Positions 10,755-22,428 of a stretch of 64,000 nt of DNA are shown piece by piece. This stretch comes from Metarhizium brunneum (lineage: Eukaryota > Ascomycota > Sordariomycetes > Hypocreales > Clavicipitaceae). The stretch spans positions 248,001 to 312,000 of the forward strand of contig NC_089428.1 of assembly GCF_013426205.1 (NCBI RefSeq). Direction: 5' to 3'. Numbering within the stretch: the first letter of the stretch is position 1; every line of letters begins with the position of its first letter. Position numbers and translations under genes: made by a program. The notes under the pieces are model-generated. The model ran no database searches, was not told the origin of the DNA, and saw only the letters and a program-made list of their open reading frames with translations.

Positions 10755-12026
10755 AATAACACAGAATTGCTTGCCTGCCCAATTTTACACCCATAGGTTG
10801 GCCGCTGACTGCCTCATATTAATCACGATATAGAGAACACGTGTGACAAGGGCTTGGTAGAGGGTTTGGACTTGATTCAAGGATAATGTCCTAGGGTGTA
10901 GCCACAGGTCGGCGTCCTGGATTAACTTCCCCAAGAACCTTTTGAACCCAATGAAAACTATTCGATTAATTTGCTGCTATTCACAAGCCCTCATCAGAAG
11001 TCCTTGTCACAGCAGGAGCACCTCTAGTGTAATGCCGTGCTCGACAAACTCGCAGAAGAATAATTACAAGACGCAATGCCACAGACTGGAGGTTTTATGT
11101 AGAAAATGATTACCTGAAATAGGAGGGAATGGTAGAAAGCCTCCCATAGAGAGCCTCCATGGCTATAGCTTTGATTGACGTGCTACCATTGGGATACTAC
11201 GAAAGGAATTTCATCATTTTTGCATAGCTCTAGAGTGACTAGTATTCAAAGATGTGAAAAGGGCTCAATGAGGGCCTGTGAAAGACTTCAAATTCAATCT
11301 GATAGTCGTCTTTTGGGTTCAAAAGGTCCTTGGGGAATTCATTTTAGCGCCCCGACCTTTGACCTATCAGTCATCTAGGTCATTACTGCCCTGGGCTTTT
11401 ATCCTTGACAGCCTGATACCACCTCTTGACCTCCTTGTGGTCCTTCACGATACACCCAGCCTGCCGAGGCCAACACGGAATCCGTACACACCGGGCAAAA
11501 ATGCACGGCATACAGGTTAACTCAAACGTCGCAACCCTACCGCGTATCCAGACCGGCCTAACAGGCCGGCCGGCTACCTAATAGCTTAGGCGACCGCGAG
11601 CCAGAAATACCTTGTATACCGTGCATTTTTTCTTGCTGTGTACGGATTCCGTGTTGGCCTCGGCAGGCCGGCTGCCCGTTGTTGCACAGCCAAGTCGTAA
11701 TAAAACCTCAAGGTAGAGGGATATCCAGAAGTACATCATCCTTTTTCTCGGGCAAACAAGATAGAATCAACTAGGACGTTGCTGCTAGTCGGACCATCAC
11801 CGCCCGTTCGTTACGCCTCGCGCTGTGCTCGTCTGGAGAAGGGCATGAGACTGTAGATCTACACCATAGCCATCGTGCTGCCCGTCGCAGGAAAAGCTGA
11901 ATCTTCGGTGCAGCACATGTGACGTTTCTGGTTCTCCCCTCCATCGAATGTCTATCGTTTATGCACATTCCTGCGCTCGAAACACTGTGGCTTCCCCGAA
12001 ACTATCATGCCATCGAAACATTGAAG
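10755..12026. other. Intergenic stretch with an inverted-repeat element
   Basis: No convincing gene. The stretch carries a pair of long terminal inverted repeats (11461-11666), listed separately. Confidence 0.5.
11461..11666. mobile_element. MITE-like element with about 56-bp inverted ends
   Basis: The left arm (11461-11516, starting CTGCCGAGGCCAACACGGAA) and right arm (11610-11666, ending TTCCGTGTTGGCCTCGGCAG) are near-perfect reverse complements with a few mismatches in the middle. They enclose about 93 bp of non-coding DNA that contains GGCCGGCC-type palindromes. The size and lack of coding capacity fit a non-autonomous DNA transposon. No target-site duplication was established. Confidence 0.65.
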
Positions 12027-13991
12027 CTACCTGGCAAGTGCTGTCTTGAGCCACTGTTCCAGCCCGCTCATCGCTCGACGAGGCAGACCCTTGTATCTTT
12101 TATCATTGTAGGTGTCCTTGAGCGACTGTTGGAGCCGTTTCGCCCTGTTTATTGATATCCTGTTTGCCCCGGATGGATTTTCCTTTTGCAACAATGCATT
12201 CGCCTCATTTTCGAGCTCCAACCGCTGTTTCCGCAAAGCCGGTCCATCCGCCTCCTCTGCTGCGCAAAGCGCACAGTGGCATTTGAACCCCCATGTCCTT
12301 TGGATGGCTGCCGTCCTCGAGTCGTAGCCGCTCGACTCGTCATAGCTGTGTGTTATCTCCTCGCCAGCGGCGATCCGACGGGTAGCACGGAGGAGCATCA
12401 GGTCGCCCACGTAGTCCTTCTTGGCGTTTGAGACGCAAGAGTGGTTGATATATGCTGCACGCACCCAGAGTCCTGTGCTGGCGTTTGTGACATCTTCGTC
12501 CTCGGTTTGTTGACCAGGACCGAAGGCGTTCCGTTGGACAATGTCGTGGATCTGGAAAGTGTCAATTACGGGGTTGCCGTCTTGCTCGAGGGGTTTGCCG
12601 CCGAGACCCTTGTAGTCGCTGAAGAGATCCAGGACCTTGTGAGCCTGCGAGGGATTGTTCAGCAGGTTCTGCACCACGGCTTTGTGCAAGCCAGCAGGGA
12701 AGACGCGGATGGCGGCGTCATCCCGGACATCGCATGTGAGGGTGGAAAATGCCCCGGGCTCGTGGCCCCAAACAACGCAGAAGGCCTTCTCGCACATGAT
12801 GGTCTCGCCAGGCTGAAAATCACGTCTGGCGAACAGACCGCGACCAGCTCCAGGGCTCTCCTTGACCTCGGTGTCGCCGTTGAAGCTTGCCGCGTCGGCC
12901 CGCCCCTGAGTCTTGGGCAGGTTGCTAACAATCTTGCTCAAGTCGTATACGCCAGCGGTTTGCTCTTGGATGCGCTTGTTGATTCGCCTCAAGTTGATCT
13001 GTGCCAAGCGGTTATCGGGCTCCAGTTTTAGCTGTTCGTCAAAGAAACGTTTTGCATCCTCGAAATCGCCTAGACTGTAGGCCGCGGTGCCAGCACGGTA
13101 GTAGGCCTTTGCATCCAAAAGCTTCTCGTCCGGGCCATCGCTATGGGTCAGAGATGAGAGTGCATCAGACCTTGCCTCCTCAAAGCGCTGAAGCAGAAGG
13201 TTGATGTAGGCTCGGTTCCGGTGGAGGTCGTTGCTCAAGGTATTGCTGGCCTCATCATCTTTTCCAATGTGACTCAAACCTTCGGTATAGCGGGCATGGG
13301 CCCGCGGAAAGTCTTTCTTCCCAAGTGCAGCGTTCCCTTCCTCCTTGCACATTACAGCCGTCCTGGCTGTGGACACTGAATCACTTTCCGTATTGCGCCA
13401 TGACTCTGGACCATCGCTATATGTGGAAATAACAAGGTCTGACGGATGATCAATGCGGATTACAGGCTCCCCCTGGCTGTTGAGCGTGTAATATGGCTCC
13501 TTGACTAGAAAGACGGAGCCCAAGTCTAGAAGTTCCTGACCGTACTTGGACTTGTGCAAGAAAAGCTCGATCCTCTCTACATCGTCAACTGACTGTCCCT
13601 GCACAACCGCCCACGAGGACGCCTTCAATGCGACCACGGGGGATGCACGGCGCACTTTGAGAACATGCCCGCGATGGTGCGTCTCCATACACAGATCTGA
13701 CAGTCCCATGGGCTTCAGGTCCGACAATGCCGTCGTGCACGGTAGGTACGGCGATCCGACCGCATATGCCGGCATGGTATCCGGGCTGTTCCGTTGCTGT
13801 GACAGGCCGAACAGGGACGACGCCATGTCTTCCATCAAGGACGAGCCAGTCGCTTGTTGGATCAAAGATTTTGCGTCATTGGGCTCCCGTCGTTGGCCCT
13901 TTTCCTCTTGACATTTCCGTCTTAGATCCTGAACTGTCTTTTGCACACGCACCGACTCCTCCGGCGTCATAAACAGCGTACTGCCGGCCAT
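12027..13991 (-). CDS. TPR and SET domain protein (SMYD-like lysine methyltransferase)
   Basis: A single-exon protein of 654 residues from the ATG at 13991, which has a good initiation context; the frame is open 19 codons further upstream, but only to a TTG. Residues about 210-340 hold helical tetratricopeptide repeats (EEGNAALGKKDFPRAHARYT and following). The SET core begins at ESPGAGRGLFARRDF (about 378) and includes INHSCVSNA (NHSC 516-519), GEEITHSYD (543-551) and a post-SET FKCHCALC zinc motif (Cys571, 573, 576). The catalytic landmarks are present, so activity on a protein lysine is plausible; the substrate is unknown. No MYND finger was seen. There is no signal peptide, indicating an intracellular housekeeping-type gene. 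Confidence 0.88.
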   Translation of the reverse strand: MAGSTLFMTPEESVRVQKTVQDLRRKCQEEKGQRREPNDAKSLIQQATGSSLMEDMASSLFGLSQQRNSPDTMPAYAVGSPYLPCTTALSDLKPMGLSDLCMETHHRGHVLKVRRASPVVALKASSWAVVQGQSVDDVERIELFLHKSKYGQELLDLGSVFLVKEPYYTLNSQGEPVIRIDHPSDLVISTYSDGPESWRNTESDSVSTARTAVMCKEEGNAALGKKDFPRAHARYTEGLSHIGKDDEASNTLSNDLHRNRAYINLLLQRFEEARSDALSSLTHSDGPDEKLLDAKAYYRAGTAAYSLGDFEDAKRFFDEQLKLEPDNRLAQINLRRINKRIQEQTAGVYDLSKIVSNLPKTQGRADAASFNGDTEVKESPGAGRGLFARRDFQPGETIMCEKAFCVVWGHEPGAFSTLTCDVRDDAAIRVFPAGLHKAVVQNLLNNPSQAHKVLDLFSDYKGLGGKPLEQDGNPVIDTFQIHDIVQRNAFGPGQQTEDEDVTNASTGLWVRAAYINHSCVSNAKKDYVGDLMLLRATRRIAAGEEITHSYDESSGYDSRTAAIQRTWGFKCHCALCAAEEADGPALRKQRLELENEANALLQKENPSGANRISINRAKRLQQSLKDTYNDKRYKGLPRRAMSGLEQWLKTALAR

Positions 13992-16753
13992 GATGGATTG
14001 GTATGTGCTCAAGCGCCACGTCTCGTAGCATCTAGATTCCTCAAACAATCAAGAGCCAACCGATTGGGTCGATTTTTTACTGATATTTCTTCCACGGCCT
14101 TGATTTGTGTGACCAGTCATGCCTTCAGCTGTGGTGGAGAACAATGCGGCAAATCTTCGGACCAGGTTTTGATGACTCATCACTGATGTGACAAGGGCAG
14201 GGTAACTGGGCTTGGAACTGAGGGTTCAATTCAAACTATAATAATCGACTGTGGGTTGTCAAAGGTCCTTGGTTTTGGACGAGGCCTCAAGGGGCAAAAA
14301 ATAAATACAAGAATCGATGAGGGCTTGTGCCTGAGGCAGCACTTACTTGTGACCGACTTCGGGCCTCGTGATGGTTGCTTCTGTTGTTGTGTAACCTTTG
14401 TTGGCCCAACGCCCTTTGTTGTGTGCTAACCGTGTAACAACTGAACAGTTAACACCCATCCTTATTGAACCACAAAGAACTACTTCTTATAAATACAACT
14501 GTGTTCGTAAAGAATAATATCCTTATTTGTGAGAAAAATTGTGAAATTTGACTGTTGAGATGGAGTGTTCAGACAAAATCCTGAAGCAAGTCTACAAGCT
14601 AATGTGAGATATTCCCGAAGATGTGAAAATCGCGGCTCTATATTCAGAGAGAAAAGACCACTGGTTTTTTTCAACCGCTGTTTCATGCTTATAGGGAGAA
14701 TGCCACGGGTGTTACAGGGGACTGCCGTTAATTTGCTTATATCCCTTCGCTTAACTTTTCCAGCCAATACGGACTATTGATGCCGGATCTGCTAAGAGAC
14801 GAGACTTGTACGGCTCACCTGCAGGAGTTCCAGGTCTGAAAGTGGTGAGAGGTGTTTCCAGAAAAGCCAATGTCAGAAATAGCAGACCTGATGAAGCCTC
14901 CTTCGGGAGGTGTAATGTCTGATGCAGCGTCGGCCTTGTATACCATGTGAGGGAAGGATTCCCGCGGCTTAAACCTCAACCGGGCAAGCATGACTAGCAA
15001 TGAATTTTCTTCTTATGATAGAATCCTTATGATAACATCCTGAGGAGCGCGTACGGCCAAAGCTGTCCAAGCCCCCGAGAAGTTGGGAAGCGCATTCGTG
15101 AAGAGCGAATCCTGCTGTTCGACTTGCTTAAATGCCTTGATAATGATGCGGCAGAGCGATGAAATCTCCGAGCAAGCTAGTAGCATCATTACTCAGGGAG
15201 AGGAAGTTGTGCCAACATTCAGCCATGAGTAAATGAGACAGGGTTTGTAGCTTAGACTTGCCCTCCCTTGTTCCTACATACATGTGCAGCGGATGCTGTT
15301 TAACGACATACCCATGAGGGGGTTCGCTGGGTTATGCGGCGTGAGTGAAGAACCGGATGAGGAATCCTCAACGCTCGGCTTACACTCGGAACATTTTCCT
15401 TCTGCTCTCTTCCCATCCTTTCGGCAATAGCGATTACTGAAAAGAAGGTATGCATTCTGAACAGGCGGCGAGAAGTCATCATGGTTTCTTAGTTATGACA
15501 ATCAAGTCATTGACCAGAAAGACTCGCAGCATCAGTCCAACGGCTGAATGTCCCTTACATCTGCCATCCGTGCGGCCTTGGCTTTCATTCATGACATTGA
15601 CATTAATTGATCGACCGCACTACTAACCTCTCCGGAGCATTCAATCCATTAAAGGTAAGCCCGTAATGAGCTCCTACGTATCATGCATGTTGTACTTGTT
15701 GTGGACCTTGGGATTTTCTTTTTAGTTCTTTTATTTTGCAACAATCGTGACAAATTTGACACTATGCTAGCTTCCACCAAACGACGGCCGAAGCCGCCCA
15801 GCCTACTAAACCGGAACGGTTTAATTACAGACTATTACAATAACTGGATATTTCATCATATTCTCCTAACCTATAAATGCAGTATCCTCATCCAGAAGCT
15901 GAGCGCGCAAAACTGCGGCTAGCTCAAACTGCGAAATCCCTGCATCGCTAATGGCCATGCATTGGGCTCACCTTGGGAGTCAACTCAACTTTGTTGATTC
16001 ACTCCTCGAAGAATCTGTTGCAAGTTCCAGATAGGCGGGGTAGACGCTACACATAAAAACGGCTAGAACAGTGGACGGCCATTGATGCGTTCCAGACCAT
16101 CTTAACTTGATGCCTCTAAATATAGCCGCCAAGTGCTTCAGCTTGTTTCAAGATGTTAACATCAGCTTTCCACATCCTTGTAATCCCTCTCCACCACGGC
16201 AAACACGGCACGGAATTCTCCGATCCGAGATCCTTGTACTCGTTCATGTCCCAGGTTGCGCCCTTCTAATTCTCCGGACCCCATCGGAATTGACGATCGG
16301 CTTCATTTCCGTTGCGACTTGGAGAACTAGACGCCGCCTCACTACGCGAAACGCCAATTCGATACACAGGGCTTGTGCCACTACCGCCGCACTAATTACG
16401 CTAGATGCTTCTACAATGTCGCTTTATCAAGCTTAATTGGAAGCTTTCCCTTAGTACACAATATGTCATTCACTAGTTTGACCTTTGCTGATCTAACAAG
16501 AATAGTCTTAAATGCACTGCGAGATTCAAGCCCCGTTCTCAGAGAGAGATAATTTGAACAGTCTTGTGTAAAGTACGAGTCATAGGGATGAAGAAGCTTC
16601 GATTGTCAAGACCTCTATAAATTCTCGGCCATGTCTACCGACCCAATTTTGTCATATCGCCAAGTCTTTCTAATCTTAAACTTATTGCTGGTCATACCTA
16701 GTACATTTCGTCCCATAATAAACTAGCATTCATAATTCCTTAACACGAGCACT
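13992..16753. other. Intergenic stretch, no gene seen
   Basis: Several short frames start at non-ATG codons and show no domain, signal peptide or splice pattern. I see no supported gene or repeat here. Confidence 0.45.
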
Positions 16754-17691
16754 ATGAGGTTCAATCAGGCTCTCGTCTATGTCGTCGCCGTCTCAGGACC
16801 GCTCGCTTCTGCCACTCCCTTGGCAATGGGCAAGGCCGGGTCTCATCCATGTACGTTTTAACACAAGCTGCATCGAGAAAAGATGAGAGAATCGCTAAAC
16901 GTTGTGTAGCTGTCAGAATGAACCCAGCGGCGGATAATCTTATTACGGTAAGAAAAAACCAACATCAGCTGAGGCACACTATGACACCAAAAATAGCTAA
17001 CAGCCATAATTATGCACAGGGCCGAGCCACAAGCTCCATGGGTAATATCATCGCGGCACGTTTCTTTGCCCGCGCTGAAGGTGAAGCCGGGCAGGCCAAT
17101 GAGGCGTGTGAAGAAAATGCAAAGGTCTCTGAGGAGAAAGTAGAGGAGGCCAAGAAAAAGGCCGAAGAGGCTGAGAAGAAAGCACAAGAAAGTGAGGCAA
17201 AGGTCCAAGAGAATGAGAAAAAGGCTACCGAGGCTGAAAAAGTTGTCGAAGAAGGAAAAAAGGTAGTCGAGGAGGACGAAAAGAAGGCCCAAGAAAGCAA
17301 GACCGAGGCCCAACTAGCAGAGAAGGAGGCTGAAGAGGCTGAGCAGAGAGTCAAGGAAGCTGAAGTAAAGGTTCAGGAGGCCGAGGCCAAGGTCAAGGAA
17401 AGCGAGCAAATGGTCGAAGTTGCCAAGAAGAGAGCCGAAGATGCCGAGAAACAGGCTGAGGAATTCGAGAACAAGGCCAAATTGGACGAGAGCAACGTCC
17501 AACAGTCTGAGAAGGTGGCTGAAGATATGAAGAAGGCTGTTGAAGAGGGTAACAAGGAGGTCGAGGAGGCTAAGACGGAAGCCGAGAATGCGAAACGGGA
17601 GGCGGAGGAAGCTGAGAAGAAAGCTGAGGAGGATAAGAAAAAATGCGAAGAGGGAAAGGAAGCGCCTAAAGGGGGCGAGAAGGAGGAATAA
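16754..17691 (+). CDS. Secreted highly charged coiled-coil protein
   Basis: Three exons (16754-16850, 16910-16947, 17020-17691) with introns of 59 and 72 bp that have good donors and branch sites; the product has 268 residues. Exon 1 encodes a signal peptide (MRFNQALVYVVAVSGPLASA). From about residue 75 to the end the protein is almost only Glu, Lys and Ala with sparse Val, Gln and Ser, in repeats such as EEAEKKAQE, predicting one long coiled coil or single alpha-helix. Only two Cys are present in the mature protein, one just before and one near the end of the helical part. The long open antisense frames are shadows of this composition. Function is unknown; no enzymatic motif is visible. Confidence 0.7.
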
Positions 17692-19656
17692 TACAGTGCA
17701 GGACGCTGGCGGCCTGACAGGTAATACATATGCCTGTAAATAATATAAGTTTCGTTCAAAAGGTTATAACTTGTTAGTCGATAACCTACGTAAGAAAATT
17801 CGTCTGTGATCGGCAAATTTCTAAAGACGAAATAATTTGTTAATTGCTGTTGCTGGTTCTTTGTTGTCGATGGCTTGTGTATCGTTGGCATGAAATGCTG
17901 TTTGTCCGCCAATCTTCTTGATTAGTTAGCGCTGGTTTCGTTTCTCCATTGCCCTGCAAACATCCATTCACTATTAAAGTACAAACAATTCGTTACACAC
18001 GTTATTAAAAAAGCGCCGGTTGTCAGGATTCCTGGATGCAGCTAGTCAGGCCGATTGTCCACGCGATCAGGCCATGAGACTCCTGAACTGTGCTCCGGGT
18101 TCTTGAGAGAGTGTTTTCGGGTTTTGATATCTTCCCCGCATCCTTCATCACAATTCATCAGATGTGGCTGGCTGAAGTAGACGTCACAGTAAGCAACGCC
18201 GCTGGAGACACTGCGGGCGCGCCGACGGGCGATATCCTGACCATTGGACATGCGACGCATGTTCACTCCACTCCTCCACACATTCGCCTTCGTATTGACT
18301 TTCATTGCCACTGCGGACTGTGACCAATAGCAAAAATGCGCTGTGTAAGGAGGCAGCCTAGCAGGATTTGTTGTATAGTCGGGAGCTTCCATCCGGTTAC
18401 TGTGTCGAGTGAGTGATGTAGCCAGCGATGACTGATCCAAGAAGAAACTAGATGTCAGAGAAAACCACATTCAAGAAAAGAGCCCGGTTTCTAAAGTGCG
18501 ATGAAAGAGCATGCGGAGTACTCCGTATTACTGCCGGGATATTCGCCGGAATGTGCACATGGTTGGCTGCGCACTTTGCTCCACGCAGTCAGAACGTATG
18601 TCTTGCCCTGCTGCGACGAAGCTGGTGACTTTGGCTAACCAATTAACATTACAAAAGACGTGCTTGTGATGGAGAGGAAACGTTAGCAATGGCGCAGCGG
18701 CGAGAAAAGGTGAATTGGAATGAGACATATCAGGGAATGAAAGCGGCCACGATGCCTTGATGAATCATGATTGTGGGACAGGGTGGTCGATTTCACACAC
18801 ACAGAGTACTCCGTAGAGAGGCTGGTATTCGAGCAATTATTGCAGATAACGTATCAAATGTCGAGTCTGCCCTGCTGCATGTCTCTCCAATATGCATGCA
18901 TCCCACCTGAAAGATACATACATGCTGCAGCTCCGTCGGCTTTACTGCTGCGTTCATGCATTTCTTACTCAGGTCATCAGACCATGGAGACAAAAACAAA
19001 CACCGCTATTGTCGAGATCGAGTCGCTCATTCAAGGGAGTGTCAGGTATTTCTGCAATGTCACTCTAACAAAACAGGAGTACGATTTGGTCTTCATCTAT
19101 GAAACATGTATTTGTATCTGATGATACTATGACTTTACAAGATGAATCGTCTCGTCAATTTTTCAAAAATTTGGCACAATCGAGCCCGCTAACCTAACCC
19201 CCCTGCGGATTCTCAGAATGCAGTGTGATGGGATCATCACGGGGACGATGAGCGACAACTGTCATTTGACCACACGAAAGCTTGTGAGATGAGACAAGTC
19301 AACTGCAAAGATTTGACAAAAGTCTGTGATAGAGGATAAAGAATACGAAATGTCATGTTCACTCCCCAGGTAGCGGGTGATGCATGTCTTGATAATCGAC
19401 GATGTGGCAACATTTGCAACCTACGGAGTACACCGGACTCTTTAATATCAGTCTTTCCGTATGGAGAGGAATTCTTGGACATGATTGACATGGCCTCTAG
19501 GCCCCGCCTCACGCTCAACTATATAAACCACAACTGACTCCCAATTACTTCTTCAGCCTGGACACTAAATCAGTTCATCAAGTCTTTATACTTTAATCCG
19601 CTCAATTATATATGATTCAGCAGCCGTCAGCATTTCAGTCCATCTAGAAGCCCATC
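17692..19656. other. Intergenic stretch
   Basis: No supported gene. Three exact TACGGAGTA/TACTCCGTA words occur at 18519, 18807 and 19422, the only ones in the first 52 kb. A TATAAA at 19522-19527 probably serves the next gene. Confidence 0.45.
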
Positions 19657-19962
19657 ATGCTCGCCAAGAATTCTGTCCTTCTAGCTTTTGCCACGGCCGC
19701 GCTTGCTGCGCCTCAATTCTTCAAATACGAAAATGAAGAAGTCCTTGTTTCTGTGAAAGTCCCGGAGGAAGAAACCAAGCCGTCTACTCAGGCTGCCGTT
19801 GTGATCAACGTCATGACAGGTTCTGATGATCCAGCCGTGTGGCCAAATTGTATACCCAATGGCACGAGTACGTATCAACTGACGTCTCTGTATTTGTATT
19901 GTCCTAATTCTTGATTAGAGTGCAAATTCAATGTTAGCTGCTGCTCGGGCTATTGCAGCTAG
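19657..19962 (+). CDS. Secreted knottin-like mini-protein interrupted by an in-frame TAG
   Basis: Exon 1 (19657-19867) encodes a signal peptide (residues 1-18), an acidic pro-like region and the first Cys. A 51-bp intron (19868-19918) follows, and exon 2 reaches a TAG at 19960-19962, giving 83 residues. The C-terminal spacing is C-x6-C-x5-CC-x3-C, the first five cysteines of an inhibitor-cystine-knot pattern. The frame stays open past the TAG to a TGA at 20017-20019, and a Cys codon at 19978-19980 lies where the sixth knot cysteine would be expected. The copy is therefore either inactivated by a nonsense change, dependent on readthrough, or a five-Cys variant. Knottins include toxins and inhibitors; no activity is shown here. 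Confidence 0.6.
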
Positions 19963-20019
19963 CACCAGGGCTACAAGTGTGCTGATAAAAGCAAGGATAA
20001 GGAAAAGGAGAGTCTTTGA

Positions 20020-21426
20020 ATAGGAATTCGTCCCAAGCTACGAAACGGCCAATAAATCATCTTGTCAACAAGTGTTTGGCTAGTGATGTTTATGTATTGG
20101 TTATATTTTTTCATTTCTGACTCCAACGTCATTTTATATGGCGTTCATTTGTTGTTGTGAAGCTTGTGCCGTGTCTTACGAAAGCATTTGATGCTGGCAT
20201 TTTCAGGAGAATAACGGGGATGGGTATATTGGGGGAGAGGCACGATATTCTGCGTTTACTCATTATACTCGCATCTTCTATTAGAGAACCTACACTCATT
20301 ACGGTCAATAAACACATTCAATTAGCTGCACGACTGTATGCTTCTGCTGAATTTGTACGAAAGCAGCCGACGGCGCAAGGAGATCCACATATATTTAGAA
20401 TCTTATCGGGACATTAAACCTGCAATAAGTCTTCCGATGTAGACTCAGCCTAATGATGACACAAAAGGTCATGTCACCGTCCAAGCCAATGCAACGCTGT
20501 AATAGTACGGGGCTGTTTTCAAGACGCAACAAACACCCTCCGCAGTCTGTGTGCTTCCAGCCTGTAAATGAGGATGGAAGCAACACCACTCATAGGGAAT
20601 TCATTGCGATGGCACGCTAGCAACTAGAATTGCTCACACCAGCTTCGAGACGTCTAGTTCTTCGTGGTCAATAATAATATACAAATCCCGAAGCAGCAAG
20701 TCATTCGTGATCCATCAAACTATGTGAGCCCCAATCGGAGAATTGAAGCCTGCGCAACGTAATGGCATAATATGAGATTAATAAAACGGTTGATGCTGTA
20801 TTGCACGTTCTTCCGCATCTCCGGTTAACTCATGAGCTCGGCATGCCCAACAAACGCTGAAATGTGCCCTGTCACGTAGCACAGTGGGTTCAATGTAACC
20901 AGACAGGAACACCCACGGGCAAGACATGATGCCTGAAGTGGGCGACAAGAGACACTTGGTTTCTTACGTACTGTAACGTACAGAAGTGGGACCATACAGA
21001 AATCACAGACTCTAGAATGCAATCACCTTGCAAGCATGTCACTGTCTTGAATCGGGCATTGAACTTGACAGGTCACCTTGGACATATCATACTTGTAAGC
21101 GGCGAATTCGTACTTCGTGCGGAGTACAGATGTTGCAAGTTATTGACAACTGGCCGGTGGCTATTTCCAGACCTTGAGTTGAGTATATCAATTACTGCGT
21201 AACAAGGGATACTTTATATCAAGGGTAAATTAGTCTTTATTATTTCCAACTACCACAAGCATTACCCTTCTATTCACCAAGCTAACGCAGCACCGATTGC
21301 AGGCCTACCATAGCCATATTCCCTCTCTAGTAGAATGACTTCTGTCCAGATGGTACGGATCCTGGAGGTAATCTCCAATATTGTAAGATAAACCTTTCAG
21401 AATTCCAAAGAGGAAATGCTAGTAGT
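20020..21426. other. Intergenic stretch, no gene seen
   Basis: No frame shows a domain, a signal peptide or a plausible exon structure, and no repeat was recognised. Confidence 0.45.
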
Positions 21427-22428
21427 CTAGCGGCCCACTGAATTTTCTTCTTCCTCTGCCGTGGCTGCTTTTCCCGCTTCTGTTGCAAGCTGCTTACTCT
21501 CTTTAGCAAGCGCCTCTATGACTGCCTCTTTCATCTTCTCGATCCTGGAGTTAGATAGAGCCAGACGGTCCTTTGGCGCCAGTTTGTCTATCTTTGCGAC
21601 GATTCGTCGTATTTCCTCGTTCGCCAAGCCTTCGAAAATTGGGTTCTGACGAACAGATTGAACAACTGTCTCTTGGTCTTGGGGCGTCAGGTTCTGCCAT
21701 CGCTTGGGGTCCTGTTTCCAATGCGTTTCGCGCTGTTCTGGCGTCAACAGTGCCCACAGTCTCTGGTTGTCTCTTGCCTTCAAAATAGGCCTCTCTTGCC
21801 AGAGGTACAATCTTTGCTCGGGCGTCAAGTTCGGCCACTTTTTGGCATCGGGGTTTTCGAATACAAGCGAAAATCGTTCTTCCCTGCTCAACAAGTTCCA
21901 TATCTCATGCACAGGACTGTTTTCCCAATTGGCCACTCTGGTTTCTGGGAGTCCATTAAGCCAGAAAGTTTTGATATCCTCGAGCGACTTGCCCTTCCAT
22001 ACGGATGGTCGTTCCTGTGGTGCTTCGCTCGCGGGCGGTGGGAGCCCTTCAGCTCCTCCGGATACGGACGTCTCAGGATTCTCAACGCCCGGTAGTTGCG
22101 GTCCGTTGCCTTCAGCCGGTGGCAGTCCCTCTGGTACAGGCATTTCAGGAGTATGTTCCCCTGGTATCTGATTTCCCAATTCGCCTTCAGCCGGTGGCAG
22201 CCCCTCGGGCGACGTCGTCTCAGGGTTCTCTATCGGCAGTCTTTCTCCATCGGGGAGCAAGTCTATCTCGAATGGTACGTTGACCTCCAGAGGCAGATGG
22301 GCTCCTCCTCCCCCTACCTCGTAGGGCGGCCCCTCGTGTCCGACGGGAACGGCCCTCTCAAGAAGAGAAACAGGGGCCGCGCTGCCCCTTAGGCAGAGGT
22401 AAAGCGATACGGCCAAAAGGGCACGCAT
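21427..22428 (-). CDS. Secreted LTPEQR-repeat protein
   Basis: A single-exon protein of 333 residues starting at an ATG. Residues 1-18 form a signal peptide. Residues 70-140 are Pro/Glu/Gly-rich with the word EGLPPAEG or a close variant three times. Residues 174-260 hold four imperfect repeats of about 25 residues with consensus W-x-x-L-T-P-E-Q-R-x3-W (for example RLWALLTPEQRETHWKQDP). A charged helical tail (265-333) follows. LTPEQR repeats resemble those of bacterial DUF3106-type proteins, which are themselves uncharacterised; homology is not shown. It is divergent from the aerolysin-like gene at 23264 across 835 bp, so shared control is possible. No function assigned. Confidence 0.75.
   Translation of the reverse strand: MRALLAVSLYLCLRGSAAPVSLLERAVPVGHEGPPYEVGGGGAHLPLEVNVPFEIDLLPDGERLPIENPETTSPEGLPPAEGELGNQIPGEHTPEMPVPEGLPPAEGNGPQLPGVENPETSVSGGAEGLPPPASEAPQERPSVWKGKSLEDIKTFWLNGLPETRVANWENSPVHEIWNLLSREERFSLVFENPDAKKWPNLTPEQRLYLWQERPILKARDNQRLWALLTPEQRETHWKQDPKRWQNLTPQDQETVVQSVRQNPIFEGLANEEIRRIVAKIDKLAPKDRLALSNSRIEKMKEAVIEALAKESKQLATEAGKAATAEEEENSVGR

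Noticed and set aside
16858..17912. Hydrophobic antisense frames opposite the coiled-coil gene
   Set aside because: They arise because Glu/Lys codons read as Phe/Leu/Ser codons on the other strand. The sense frame has exons and a signal peptide.
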